In this document: positions 16,930 to 25,687 of the stretch, in pieces
How the letters are laid out: each line of letters begins with the position of its first letter
How positions within the stretch are numbered: the stretch's first letter is position 1
Position numbers and translations under genes: made by a program
The notes under the pieces: generated by a model
What the model saw: only the letters and a program-made list of their open reading frames with translations
What the model was told of the DNA's origin: nothing
The model's database searches: none
DNA from: an uncultured Blautia sp.
Lineage (GTDB): Bacteria > Bacillota > Clostridia > Lachnospirales > Lachnospiraceae
DNA: 64,000 nt
Direction: 5' to 3'
Assembly (NCBI GenBank): GCA_937893675.1
Contig: CALBGI010000079.1
Coordinates: 35,500 to 99,499, forward strand

Positions 16930-17892
16930 TTAACAGGACATTTCTTTCAGCTTTTCCACAACCCAGCAAATGCGGTTCAAGTCCGTTCCTCTGGGAAGCG
17001 TACAGTCTGCGCCCAGTATCACACCTGTTTTTCCGGCTTCTGCAACAAGCTTTTCTGTCTCCTGCTCCACCTGCTCTTTTGTTCCGCTCAAAAGAACTCC
17101 GCCCGGCCGGTTGTCAAACCCGCCGATAACACATTTTCCGCCAAAGAACTGTTTTCCCTCTGCAAGATTCATATGCTCCACATAAACCGCCCAGTTTACT
17201 GCTTTTGCCGGATAATCCTGCCATACTTCTACTCTGTTTTCATCTCCGGCCCATCCGCAGCAGTGAAGGATGTTATTTTCACTGTACTTATTTGCTTCCT
17301 CCAAAACATACAAATCTGACGGTGTTACAAGATTCCGGTATTCCTCATAGGAAAAGCGGAACTTCTCTGCATTCTGCACACAATAGTAAATCCCGTCGCA
17401 GCCCGCCTCCTCGATCAGCAGTCTGGACAGCTCTGCCGCATCCTTTGCAATCACAGAAAAGGCATACTTCACAGCTTCCGGATCTTCTTTGATGTGCTGC
17501 ATCAAAAGCTCCTCTGATGTTCCAAATCGAAGGTAAGACATGGGACAGAACACATTATAAAATGTGCAGCATTCTCCATTAAGCTGTTTCACCAGGCTTT
17601 TTGCCCGTTCCACCTGTTCCCGGATAAATGGATGCTCCGCGCCCAGAGGTTTCATGTTGTACCATTCTTTCGGGCTGGCGATGTTTTTTGCAACCGGATT
17701 GGGATAGTCAAAATAACCGTCGCACATAATTTTCAAAAAATCCACATCACAGGTACGGTAATAGTCCAGATGTGCCTGCACACACTCCTTATCCAAATCC
17801 ATATCCTCCGGCATATGATACCAGAAGCTCACCGGTGTCTTGTCCGTCTCCTGATTGTTAAATGCCCGCAATACCCGTTCTTTTTTATTCAT
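16930..17892 (-). CDS. Uroporphyrinogen decarboxylase-fold protein, MtaA/MtbA-like
   Basis: About 320 residues of the URO-D superfamily. The motif ILHCCGW plus a later Cys in LGADCTLPRGTD reproduces the H-x-C-x(n)-C zinc site of corrinoid methyltransferases (MtaA, MtbA, CmuA), while true HemE features are not evident. GGAGG lies 8 bases before the ATG at 17892; an in-frame start at 17922 would overlap the dipeptidase gene upstream. It follows the M20 dipeptidase by 13 bases. The substrate is unknown; methyl transfer from a corrinoid protein or a methoxylated compound is a family-based guess. Confidence 0.75.
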   Translation of the reverse strand: MNKKERVLRAFNNQETDKTPVSFWYHMPEDMDLDKECVQAHLDYYRTCDVDFLKIMCDGYFDYPNPVAKNIASPKEWYNMKPLGAEHPFIREQVERAKSLVKQLNGECCTFYNVFCPMSYLRFGTSEELLMQHIKEDPEAVKYAFSVIAKDAAELSRLLIEEAGCDGIYYCVQNAEKFRFSYEEYRNLVTPSDLYVLEEANKYSENNILHCCGWAGDENRVEVWQDYPAKAVNWAVYVEHMNLAEGKQFFGGKCVIGGFDNRPGGVLLSGTKEQVEQETEKLVAEAGKTGVILGADCTLPRGTDLNRICWVVEKLKEMSC

Positions 17893-17905
17893 GACTTTTT
17901 CCTCC

Positions 17906-19270
17906 TTATACACTTTTGTCAAGCTCTGCCAGACAGGCGATCAGCAGAGTGATTGCTTTCATATATTCTTCTATGTTCAATGATTCGTTAGGCTGGTGGT
18001 AGTCCCCTCCGACGGAAAGCTCAGGATAGAGCTTTTTCTCCGGCAGGGCCATGCCAAAGGCAAACGCCTGCGGAAGCGCGCGCGCGTAGGTTCCTCCGCT
18101 CATACAGTAATTGCTGTCTGTATATCCTCCAAATTTCCGGAACGCGTTTTCCAGCGCCTTTACCTCTTTTTTGTCCGGCGGATAATAAGACGGGCGCTGA
18201 TTTTTGCACCGGGTCACCAAAAGACCACAGTCCGCTGCTCTCTCTTCCAGACATTTCTGCAGTTTCCCGCCATCCGTCAGCTGTCCGTTTCCATCCAGAA
18301 TAGGATAGCGGATATCCAGATGAAACGTAACTTTTCTCTCTTTCATTCCAGCAAGAGTAACGGCTCCATGCAGCTTTTCCCCGCTGTTCATGAAGCAGTC
18401 TGAAAACAGTTCCAGATCCTGCAGCTCCAGCGGAAATTTCAATGGAAGAAATTCTCTGTCCTTCTCCGCTTCTTTTACCCTCTCCAGCAAAGAATACAAT
18501 GCATTTTCCCCGGTTTCCGCCACACCTGTATGCACTGCTTTTCCTGATGCTTTCCAGGTCTGTATCTCTCCGCTGTCTTTTTTCAGCGTGATTTCCGCAT
18601 ATTCCGGAACCGTATTTCCAGCGCTTCCCGCCCTGATATCCAAAAGCCATTCCGGTGCTTCCTCAAGCGCTTGAAATTCCATATCCAAAATCCCGCTTTC
18701 TCCATAACAGACCGGAAATCCACAGTCCACCACAATGGATAAGGGCGGCAGCGGATAATGTTCTTTTATATAGTTCACATCATACATCCCGATTTCTTCT
18801 GCACAGCCAAAATACGCGTCAAAAACACAATTCTTGGAAAGCCCCAGCTCTTCCATGGCCTTCAGCACATAGAGAATTGCTACTGCTGCCGACTTGTTGT
18901 CCTGCACGCCTCTTCCGATCAGCCATCCCTGCCTCTCTGTCATGGAAAACGGCGGAAATTCCCAGCCCTCTCCCTCCGGAACGACATCCAGATGCGCCCA
19001 TAGTCCTACATGTTTTCTGTTTTCTTTCGTTTCCTTTCCAAAAACCGAACCGCCGTAATCATCATAATTGCGGCAGCAAAACCCCTTCTTTCTGCCTTTC
19101 TCCAGAATACATGCCAATACCCTTCTGCAAGGTTCACCAAACGGCTGCACCCTGGCTTTTGGGTCTGCCACACTTGGAATGTTTACAAGGTCTCCAAGGT
19201 CTGCTATAATGTCATCACGTTGTTTTTGCACCCATGCGGCAATCCGTTGATACTGCGGATCCTCATTCAT
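17906..19270 (-). CDS. M20 family dipeptidase, PepV/Sapep-like
   Basis: About 454 residues. The M20 zinc-site segments are clear: GLWAHLDVVPEGEGW (His, then Asp), GRGVQDNKSAAVAILY (bridging Asp) and FGCAEEIGMYD (catalytic and metal Glu). A large lid domain separates the two halves, as in PepV. The start at 19270 has GGAGG 8 bases upstream; the in-frame GTG at 19279 overlaps that site and is unlikely. It would hydrolyse dipeptides with broad specificity in the cytoplasm and complements the prolidase in the same neighbourhood. Confidence 0.88.
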   Translation of the reverse strand: MNEDPQYQRIAAWVQKQRDDIIADLGDLVNIPSVADPKARVQPFGEPCRRVLACILEKGRKKGFCCRNYDDYGGSVFGKETKENRKHVGLWAHLDVVPEGEGWEFPPFSMTERQGWLIGRGVQDNKSAAVAILYVLKAMEELGLSKNCVFDAYFGCAEEIGMYDVNYIKEHYPLPPLSIVVDCGFPVCYGESGILDMEFQALEEAPEWLLDIRAGSAGNTVPEYAEITLKKDSGEIQTWKASGKAVHTGVAETGENALYSLLERVKEAEKDREFLPLKFPLELQDLELFSDCFMNSGEKLHGAVTLAGMKERKVTFHLDIRYPILDGNGQLTDGGKLQKCLEERAADCGLLVTRCKNQRPSYYPPDKKEVKALENAFRKFGGYTDSNYCMSGGTYARALPQAFAFGMALPEKKLYPELSVGGDYHQPNESLNIEEYMKAITLLIACLAELDKSV

Positions 19271-19343
19271 GGTTTTCACCTCCCCGTCAATGTTATCTTA
19301 CGAAACAACAACCTCGATTTCTTGTCATTTTGGAGCAAATACT

Positions 19344-20282
19344 ATGCAAATTCAATCATCTGGAGTTCCGGAAATTCACTATCGTCCTTATAACCTGCCC
19401 AAAAATCTTCCGGCCATTGCCTTTGTCGGAAACAACTGGGTTCCCCTGTCCAACCTGGATCATATGCATTTCCACAACTGTCTGGAAATCGGCATCTGCC
19501 ACAGCGGTTTTGGCAGCCTCTATGTGGAGAATCAGATTTTTCCTTTTCATCCTGGGGACATTTGTCTGATCCCGTCCAATACTCCGCATATGACTGTGCG
19601 CAGTACCGAAGACAGTCACTGGGAATATTTTGCCTTTGACCCGCAGCTTCTGTTCCCGGAAAATCTCTGGACGCAGTTAAAAAACAAGGACACCCTTACG
19701 GACTACAGTCCGACCTTTTCCAACATCCTGTCCCCTGAAATCAATCAGGAACTGTCCCCACTGATCCACAGTATTTTTGCTGAATTTTCCACCCCAAAGC
19801 CGTTTTATGAATATTCCCTGAAGGGACTGCTCATTTACCTCTGCACAAAGCTCACTGCAATGGATTCGCCGAAAGACTGCCCAAATGTCAAAAATTCCGG
19901 TTTTTCCATACGCCCTGCCCTGGTCATCATCCACCGGGATTATGGACAAAAACTGTCCTGTGCAGACCTCGCAGATGCCTGCCATTTGAGCGAGACGCAT
20001 TTTCGGCGGATTTTTAAAAGCATTACCGCCCTGTCTCCCCTGGAATATCTGAACCGTTTCCGTATCCGCAAATCCTGTATCCTGCTTTTTGAGCGTATGT
20101 ATTCCATCCACGAGATTGCCCTTCTGTCCGGTTTTCCCACCCTTTCCAGCTACAACCGCAACTTTCAGAAGGTTCTGGGACTTTCCCCCACGCAGTGGAT
20201 GAAACAGCAGGCACACTTAACCGATGTTCATCAGATCCTTTCCCTGGATACACCGGAGGTATCTTCTATTTTTCAGTTTTAA
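19344..20282 (+). CDS. AraC family transcriptional regulator with cupin sensor
   Basis: About 312 residues. The cupin half contains DHMHFHNCLEIGICHSGFGS and PFHPGDICLIPSNTPH; the C-terminal half has two HTH motifs (LSCADLADACHLSETHFRRIFKS and IHEIALLSGFPTLSSYNRNFQ). GGAG 8 bases before the ATG at 19344 favours this start over the in-frame codon at 19269. It is divergent from the M20/UroD pair, its likely target. Confidence 0.88.
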   Translation: MQIQSSGVPEIHYRPYNLPKNLPAIAFVGNNWVPLSNLDHMHFHNCLEIGICHSGFGSLYVENQIFPFHPGDICLIPSNTPHMTVRSTEDSHWEYFAFDPQLLFPENLWTQLKNKDTLTDYSPTFSNILSPEINQELSPLIHSIFAEFSTPKPFYEYSLKGLLIYLCTKLTAMDSPKDCPNVKNSGFSIRPALVIIHRDYGQKLSCADLADACHLSETHFRRIFKSITALSPLEYLNRFRIRKSCILLFERMYSIHEIALLSGFPTLSSYNRNFQKVLGLSPTQWMKQQAHLTDVHQILSLDTPEVSSIFQF

Positions 20283-20441
20283 ATTCATTTTTGCCAGGAA
20301 TTTGCTTTACACTTTTTTCAAACCATGTATATTAAGTATATACAAAAGACAGGCATTCCGAATCCGGGGACATTCCTTCCCCCCCTTCGGAAATGCGTGT
20401 TTTTTTGCTTTCCCGAATATCTGTATTCTGCATCAGCAGGG

Positions 20442-20966
20442 AAAGCGAGGCAATATGATGTGGCGTTTTCCGTAGAGGTCCAAAGCATTGTACTGAGCGA
20501 GCATCAGAGCACCATGAATCCTAACATGCCTGTGCGCGATCTCCTTTCCATTGCCAGGGAATACGAAAAAGTCATCCCAATCAGAAGCCGCTACAAAATC
20601 ACGCTACTTAAGATACCCACGCCAAGGTTTCTGGTATTCTATAACGGAACCAGAAATCAACCGTTGGAACAAGTATTGCGACTTTCAGATGCCTTTATGG
20701 AAACAGCACGAAAACACCAGAATGATGAAAACCAATTAAAAAAAGCTGTGCGTGAATGTATAAAAAACGACATTCTGGCAGACTATCTTTCAAGAAAAAG
20801 CCGTGAGGTGATCAATATACTGATGGCTGAATACGATTACGAAACAGATATAGCGGTACAGAAGGAAAAAGCAGCCGAAAACTTTCAGCTGCCCATAGAA
20901 GAAGTATGTAAGAAAATGGAACTTCCTTACGAAGAATATCTCACACTTAAAAACCACAAATCTTAA
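20442..20966 (+). pseudogene. Remnant of an Rpn/PD-(D/E)XK-type transposase-nuclease gene
   Basis: The reading frame from about 20442 resembles the Rpn-like proteins common in Lachnospiraceae: SEHQSTMNPNMPVRDLL, then LLKIPTPRFLVFYNGTRNQP and LRLSDAF. The segment normally following LRLSDAF is absent and the frame jumps to the C-terminal part (AVRECIKNDILADYL, VINILMAEYDYE). The N-terminal nuclease start is missing, no ribosome site precedes the open frame (its first ATG is at 20325), and the 5' part reads as non-homologous. It is therefore probably a decayed copy with an internal deletion. Confidence 0.6.
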
Positions 20967-20984
20967 CCCTTGTCTTTCTCCTCT

Positions 20985-21054
20985 CTTGCGTGGCCAAGAG
21001 GGGGAGCGTGAGGGGGACGTGCGGCCCTCGCAACTTGGAGCCCGTCCCCCTCAC
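20985..21054. repeat. Two adjacent GC-rich hairpins downstream of the Rpn remnant
   Basis: A small stem CTCTTG / CAAGAG (about 20983-21000) is followed by a perfect 12-bp stem GTGAGGGGGACG (21008-21019) and its complement (21043-21054) around a 23-base loop. No T-tract follows in either direction, so they do not look like terminators. They lie between the decayed gene and the next operon and may be the footprint of a small mobile repeat. Confidence 0.45.
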
Positions 21055-21084
21055 ATCCTTATTTTCAACGTTTTCTAAAAACCT

Positions 21085-22095
21085 TTACTCCACAATCACC
21101 CCATCTTCATCCCACAGATCATGCCAGTCATTCGCACCCGGCCACAGGAACACCTGTCCTTTGATCAGACGGTTATTGCGGTCCAGACCTTTGATGATTT
21201 CCATCTCTTCCTCTGTCAGCGGATCCTCCGTCGTACACTGAAGATTTTTGGTGTAGTTTTTCTCCTTGAGAGAGAAGGGGATCGGAGTCTGCCCTCTCTG
21301 CACCGCCCATTTCAGGCACACAACTGCCGGATGGATTCCATGCGCCTCTGCAATGGCTTTGAGCTCCGGAAGCTCGATGTCTGCCACATCCTCCGGAGTC
21401 TTGTCGCGCTCCGGACGTTCCGGGGAGCCGATCGGACAGAAGCCGACTACCTCGATCTTGTGTGCGCGGCAGTAATCAAAGAGCTCCTGCTGCTGGAAGC
21501 AGGGATGCAGTTCCATTTCGATCGCTGCCGGCTGGATTCTGCAAAGAGGCAGAACCGCCTCAAGCTTCGGAATGGTCATATTTGACATACCGATATGCTT
21601 TACCAGTCCCATGTCCACCAGACGTTCCATCTGTCTCCAGGTTCTCATGAAACGCTCCGCGGTAAATGGCTTGGAATCGGGATTGCGGGAATCCACGTCA
21701 CAGCCCGGTGCATGATAGTTGGGGAAGGGCCAGTGAACATAGTACATATCCAGATAATCAAGCTGCAGATCCTTCAGTGTCTTTGCGCAGGCGAGAAGCA
21801 CATCTCCGTCTCCGTGCATGTCATTCCACACCTTGGAAGCAATAAAAAGCTCTTCTCTTTTTACAACGCCCTCCTGGAACGCCTCCTGAAATACCTTGCC
21901 GATCTGATCCTCGTTTCCATAGCAGGCCGCGCAGTCAAAGGAACGGTAGCCCACGCGGATCGCTCCTGCCACGGAAGCGGACACCGCATCCGGGTCAGCG
22001 TGGTCACTGCCGAAGGTTCCCATACCTACTGCCGGCATTTTTGCCCCTGTGTAGAGTGTTCTCTGGGGAACTGTTGCTGGGTCAATGAATGTCAT
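21085..22095 (-). CDS. Aldo/keto reductase (AKR1/5-like)
   Basis: 336 residues with the AKR tetrad: Asp and Tyr in FDCAACYGNEDQIG, Lys in FIASKVWND and His in MYYVHWPFP. The C-terminal cofactor segment reads TPIPFSLKEKNYTKNL. It reduces a sugar or aldehyde carbonyl with NAD(P)H. It is the last gene of the LacI-controlled operon, 24 bases after the PfkB kinase, with GGAGG before its ATG. An aldose-reductase-like role in making a hexitol, or detoxifying an aldehyde, would fit the operon; not proven. Confidence 0.85.
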   Translation of the reverse strand: MTFIDPATVPQRTLYTGAKMPAVGMGTFGSDHADPDAVSASVAGAIRVGYRSFDCAACYGNEDQIGKVFQEAFQEGVVKREELFIASKVWNDMHGDGDVLLACAKTLKDLQLDYLDMYYVHWPFPNYHAPGCDVDSRNPDSKPFTAERFMRTWRQMERLVDMGLVKHIGMSNMTIPKLEAVLPLCRIQPAAIEMELHPCFQQQELFDYCRAHKIEVVGFCPIGSPERPERDKTPEDVADIELPELKAIAEAHGIHPAVVCLKWAVQRGQTPIPFSLKEKNYTKNLQCTTEDPLTEEEMEIIKGLDRNNRLIKGQVFLWPGANDWHDLWDEDGVIVE

Positions 22096-22119
22096 ATTGA
22101 TATCCTCCTTAAATTTTTA

Positions 22120-23055
22120 TCAATTCTGAAATTTTTTTATCTGTATCTGAGGAAGCAGAGCCTCCATATCTTCTTTCACAAAAAATCTCGTCTCCATACG
22201 CATGGCATTGGCTGCCGAAACCGCGCTGGCCAGACGAACGGTGTCCTCCAGGGAAAGCCCGCGTGCCATTCCCACCGCAAAACCGGCAATCATGGAATCT
22301 CCGCAGCCCACAGTGTTCACAGCATCAATCCGCGGCACCTTCACTTCAAAAACTCCCTCTTTTCCTATCACCAGAGAACCGTCTCCTCCAAGAGAGATCA
22401 CCACATTTTCAATGCCATCACAGTGAAGCTCCCTTGCCGCCTGAATCAGGCTCTCTCTGGTATCCATGGATCTTCCGGTAAGCGCGCGGATTTCGTCAAT
22501 ATTGGGCTTGATCAGCGTGGGCGCTTCCGAAATGCACTCTTCCAGAAGAGTTCCGCTGGTATCCAGGAGCACCGGCTTTCCCGCTTCCCTCGCCGCACGT
22601 ATCATACAGCGGTACAACGAGGAGCCCGCCCCTTTTGGTGTACTGCCGGAAATCGTCACCACCTCGCATTCCGGCAGAAGGGAGACAAACTTTTCCAAAA
22701 GTGCTGCGCAGTCCTGCTCCGTCACCGCGAAGCCCGGCTCCAGAAATTCTGTCTGCTCTTTTGCAGCTTCATCCCAGATGTTAATGCAGGTACGGCTTTC
22801 GCCTGCACACCACACAAAGTCGCTTTTGACGCCCAGCTCCTCCACACGCTCCGAAATAAATCTTCCCGCGTGTCCGCCCAGAAATCCTGTAGCTGTGATA
22901 TCCGTTCCCAAAAGCGAAGCCACCCTGGACACGTTGATCCCCTTTCCGCCCGCATTGGCGGCACAGGACTTCACACGATTCACATTTCCTGTGCCAAAGC
23001 GCTCCACCACATATCGTTTGTCGATAGCCGCATTGGCTGTCACTGTCAGTATCAT
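22120..23055 (-). CDS. PfkB-family hexose-phosphate kinase (1-phosphofructokinase / tagatose-6-phosphate kinase)
   Basis: About 311 residues, FruK/LacC family. It begins ILTVTANAAIDKRYVVERF, has the glycine pair AGGKGINVSRVASLLG, and the C-terminal anion-hole motif NTVGCGDSMIAGFAVG with the catalytic Asp. GAGGAG lies 9 bases before the ATG at 23055; the longer in-frame start at 23079 overlaps the upstream gene. Next to GatD-like and GatY-like genes its likely substrate is tagatose-6-phosphate (or fructose-1-phosphate), giving a ketose-1,6-bisphosphate for the aldolase. Confidence 0.85.
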   Translation of the reverse strand: MILTVTANAAIDKRYVVERFGTGNVNRVKSCAANAGGKGINVSRVASLLGTDITATGFLGGHAGRFISERVEELGVKSDFVWCAGESRTCINIWDEAAKEQTEFLEPGFAVTEQDCAALLEKFVSLLPECEVVTISGSTPKGAGSSLYRCMIRAAREAGKPVLLDTSGTLLEECISEAPTLIKPNIDEIRALTGRSMDTRESLIQAARELHCDGIENVVISLGGDGSLVIGKEGVFEVKVPRIDAVNTVGCGDSMIAGFAVGMARGLSLEDTVRLASAVSAANAMRMETRFFVKEDMEALLPQIQIKKFQN

Positions 23056-23068
23056 TTCAAAACGCTCC

Positions 23069-24118
23069 TCACTCTTCATTCATCAGCAGGATTTTTCCTT
23101 TCACAAGGCCCGGCGTCTTAAAGAGCTGGAATGCTTCCTGCGCCTGGCTCATGGGCATTTTTCTGTAAATAAAGCCCGGATCAAATTTCAGCTGTCCGGT
23201 CGCAAAATAATGTGCGGTCAGTTCCCATTCCTTTCCCGGGAACGGCGAGCTGTAGGACATCCAGGAACCGGTGAGCTTGAACTCCTTGCGGTTCATGTTC
23301 TCCCACTGCTTCGGCGTAAAGCTCAGATCCACATGGGGGGTTCCGATAAAGCATACATGCGCCTTATTTCCCGCCAGCTCAAAGGCCATGTGCATGGTTG
23401 GAACCTGTCCGGCTGTCTCGTAAACATAGCCGTAACCTTTGCCGCCGGTAAGCGCCAGCGCTTCTTCCATATAATTTTCTTTTGTGGTATTGATGACGGC
23501 GTCTGCGCCAAGGCGCTTTGCCAAATCCAGGCGCTCCTCGCTGATGTCAAATACGACCACTTTTCTGGAGCCGAAAATTTTTGCCCACTGCATGGTAAAC
23601 ATGCCGATGGTTCCGCCGCCAAGGATCGCCACATACTGACCGCCCTGATAATCGTTCTGCAAAAGTCCGTGCAAAGCGACTGTGGAAGGCTCGAACATGG
23701 CTCCCTGCTCATAGGAAATGGAAGGATCAAAGGGAACGGCATTCTGTTCCGGAAGCACCACATAATCCGCATTGCTTCCCTGCTCTCTGGAACCGATGAA
23801 GCTGTAATGCTTGCACAGAGAAAAATTTCCGTTCTGGCAGTCGTCACATTTCATACAGGGCAGAAGCGGCGCGCCGGAAACCCGGTCTCCCACTTTTACC
23901 TTGGTAACGCCTTCCCCGACTTCCACCACATCACCGGAGAATTCGTGTCCCAGAACAATGGGATAAAAATGTACGCCATTGTGGAGAACTCGCGGAATAT
24001 CAGAGCCGCAGATCCCGGAGGCTTTTACCTTTACTTTCACATAGCCCGGCCGAACCTTTGGTTCCTCCACCTCCTGATAACGAACGTCTTCATTTGCAAC
24101 TACAACTGCTGCTTTCAT
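23069..24118 (-). CDS. GatD-like zinc-dependent polyol(-phosphate) dehydrogenase
   Basis: 349 residues, MDR family. Catalytic zinc ligands Cys and His-Glu are in ASGICGSDIPR and VLGHEFSGDV; four structural-zinc cysteines are in LLPCMKCDDCQNGNFSLC; the Rossmann motif is ILGGGTIG. Several blocks follow E. coli galactitol-1-phosphate 5-dehydrogenase closely, notably LHNGVHFYPIVLGHEFSG and GSWMSYSSPFPGKEWE. The expected reaction is hexitol-1-phosphate to ketohexose-6-phosphate with NAD+. No PTS components are near, so the free polyol is an alternative substrate. Confidence 0.82.
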   Translation of the reverse strand: MKAAVVVANEDVRYQEVEEPKVRPGYVKVKVKASGICGSDIPRVLHNGVHFYPIVLGHEFSGDVVEVGEGVTKVKVGDRVSGAPLLPCMKCDDCQNGNFSLCKHYSFIGSREQGSNADYVVLPEQNAVPFDPSISYEQGAMFEPSTVALHGLLQNDYQGGQYVAILGGGTIGMFTMQWAKIFGSRKVVVFDISEERLDLAKRLGADAVINTTKENYMEEALALTGGKGYGYVYETAGQVPTMHMAFELAGNKAHVCFIGTPHVDLSFTPKQWENMNRKEFKLTGSWMSYSSPFPGKEWELTAHYFATGQLKFDPGFIYRKMPMSQAQEAFQLFKTPGLVKGKILLMNEE

Positions 24119-24151
24119 AATATCTCTTCCTCCTTATGGGAAAGCCAGTGC

Positions 24152-25669
24152 TTATCCCTCTTTTTTCATCATATCTTTCAGAGATTCATAAAGTCTTCTG
24201 TACTGATGGTAGGCCTTGTCGTAAGCCGCCTGATTCTCCGGATCCGGCGCATGCCGCCTGGTCTCTCTCACGGTCAGGGACACCGCCTCCTCATAGCTTT
24301 CATAAAATCCAACGCCCACACCGGCCAAGATTGCTGCTCCCAAGGTGGTTGCCGTATCGGACGAGGGCACCACTACCGGTTTTCCGGTAATGTCGGACTT
24401 TATCTGTGTCCACAAAAGAGAATTCGCAGAGCCTCCCATGGCGCGAAGCACCTTTGCCTCTGCTCCCGCCTCCTCTGCCGTCTCCAGATTGTGCCGCAGA
24501 GAGAACGCCACACCCTCCATCAGGGCGCGTACCATGTGCCCCTTGGTCTTGGAAAAATCAAGTCCGTAGAACACACCTTTTGCATCCGGATTCCAGACAG
24601 GGGAACGCTCGCCTGCCATATACGGCAGAAACACAACGCCGTCGCTGGCCGGAGGCACCTTCTCTGCGATATCGTTCAGCTGCATGAGCGAGGATCGCCC
24701 CTCCCGGGAAGCAATCTCCCGCTCATAGTCGGCAAATTCCCGCTCAAACCAGCGCATCGTACCTCCGCCGCCGGTGGTTCCTCCCTGTAAAAGCCACTGC
24801 CCCGGCACTACGTGAAATCCCAGGATCAGCCTTGGGTCTGCCTTGTAGGTATCCATACAGATACTCATGCCGCCGGCCTGTCCGCCCTGCTCCTGGGTTT
24901 CTCCCGGATGGATTACTCCTGCGCCCAAAGTTCCGCAGGCCGCATCCAATCCGCCCGCAACGACCGGAGTTCCAGCCGCCAGACCGCTCTCCTTTGCCGC
25001 CTGCTCCGTCACCGTTCCCACAACCGTATCGCAGGAAACGATCTCCGGCAAAAATCCTCTCGGAATCCCAAGGGCCTCGCACATCTCTTCATCCCACACG
25101 CCGTTTCTCATATCAAAACAGTGCAGGCCGTAGCCCTGAGAAACTTCCTGTGTGACGGCGCCGGTCAGCTTATAGGCAATGTAGCTGTTGGACTGCAGGA
25201 TCTTATCAATTTTTTCATAAACCTCCGGCAGATTCTCTTTGTACCAGAGAATTTTGGCAGTTGTGTAGGAAGGCTGCAGCGAATTTCCCGAAACCTCGAA
25301 AATGCGCTCTGCGCCCAGTTTTTCATTCAGCCGGTCGCAGATATCCTGGGCTCTGGTGTCCATCCAGATGGGTGTGTTGGTAAGCACACGCCCCTCCTTG
25401 TCAATGGCAATGGCAGACCAGCTCTGCCCGTCAATGCCGATTCCCGCAATCTCCTCCGGGCGGATACCGCTGTTTCCTAACACCTGTCTGGCGGCGCCGC
25501 ACACAGCGGTCCACCATTCCTCCGGATCCTGCTCTGCCCATCCGGGCTTCGGATAATACACCGGGTAATCTCCGGATGCAGCGGCCTTTACCTGCCCGTC
25601 TCCCGCAAACAGAGCTACCTTGCAGGCGCTGGTCCCGATATCGATTCCTAATAAATATTGTTTTTTCAT
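24152..25669 (-). CDS. FGGY-family carbohydrate kinase, XylB-like
   Basis: 505 residues, two-domain FGGY kinase: GIDIGTSACKVALF at the start, GIDGQSWSAIAID near 80, the catalytic Asp in VVAGGLDAACGTLGAG and the FGGY-type ATP segment RAMGGSANSLLW later. Closest in style to xylulokinases, but the operon (GatY-, GatD- and PfkB-like enzymes) suggests it phosphorylates a hexitol or ketohexose, replacing a PTS. It is also the only FGGY kinase in the window, so L-fuculokinase activity cannot be excluded. GGGGAGGAG precedes the ATG. Confidence 0.85.
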   Translation of the reverse strand: MKKQYLLGIDIGTSACKVALFAGDGQVKAAASGDYPVYYPKPGWAEQDPEEWWTAVCGAARQVLGNSGIRPEEIAGIGIDGQSWSAIAIDKEGRVLTNTPIWMDTRAQDICDRLNEKLGAERIFEVSGNSLQPSYTTAKILWYKENLPEVYEKIDKILQSNSYIAYKLTGAVTQEVSQGYGLHCFDMRNGVWDEEMCEALGIPRGFLPEIVSCDTVVGTVTEQAAKESGLAAGTPVVAGGLDAACGTLGAGVIHPGETQEQGGQAGGMSICMDTYKADPRLILGFHVVPGQWLLQGGTTGGGGTMRWFEREFADYEREIASREGRSSLMQLNDIAEKVPPASDGVVFLPYMAGERSPVWNPDAKGVFYGLDFSKTKGHMVRALMEGVAFSLRHNLETAEEAGAEAKVLRAMGGSANSLLWTQIKSDITGKPVVVPSSDTATTLGAAILAGVGVGFYESYEEAVSLTVRETRRHAPDPENQAAYDKAYHQYRRLYESLKDMMKKEG

Positions 25670-25687
25670 ATGCTTCTCCTCCCCGCC

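Noticed and set aside
16930..17892. HemE (heme biosynthesis)
   Set aside because: The H-x-C...C zinc motif and the peptidase context fit the MtaA/MtbA-type branch, and no other heme genes are present.
20985..21054. GC-rich stems as a terminator for the LacI-controlled operon
   Set aside because: No T-tract follows on either strand and the loop is long, so a terminator call is not supported.
21595..23121. 508-codon plus-strand open frame
   Set aside because: Opposite AKR and PfkB genes, low-complexity Cys/His/Ser composition, no start signal.
22466..24790. 774-codon plus-strand open frame
   Set aside because: It lies opposite the PfkB, GatD-like and FGGY genes, has no ribosome site or recognisable domain, and its length follows from their codon bias.
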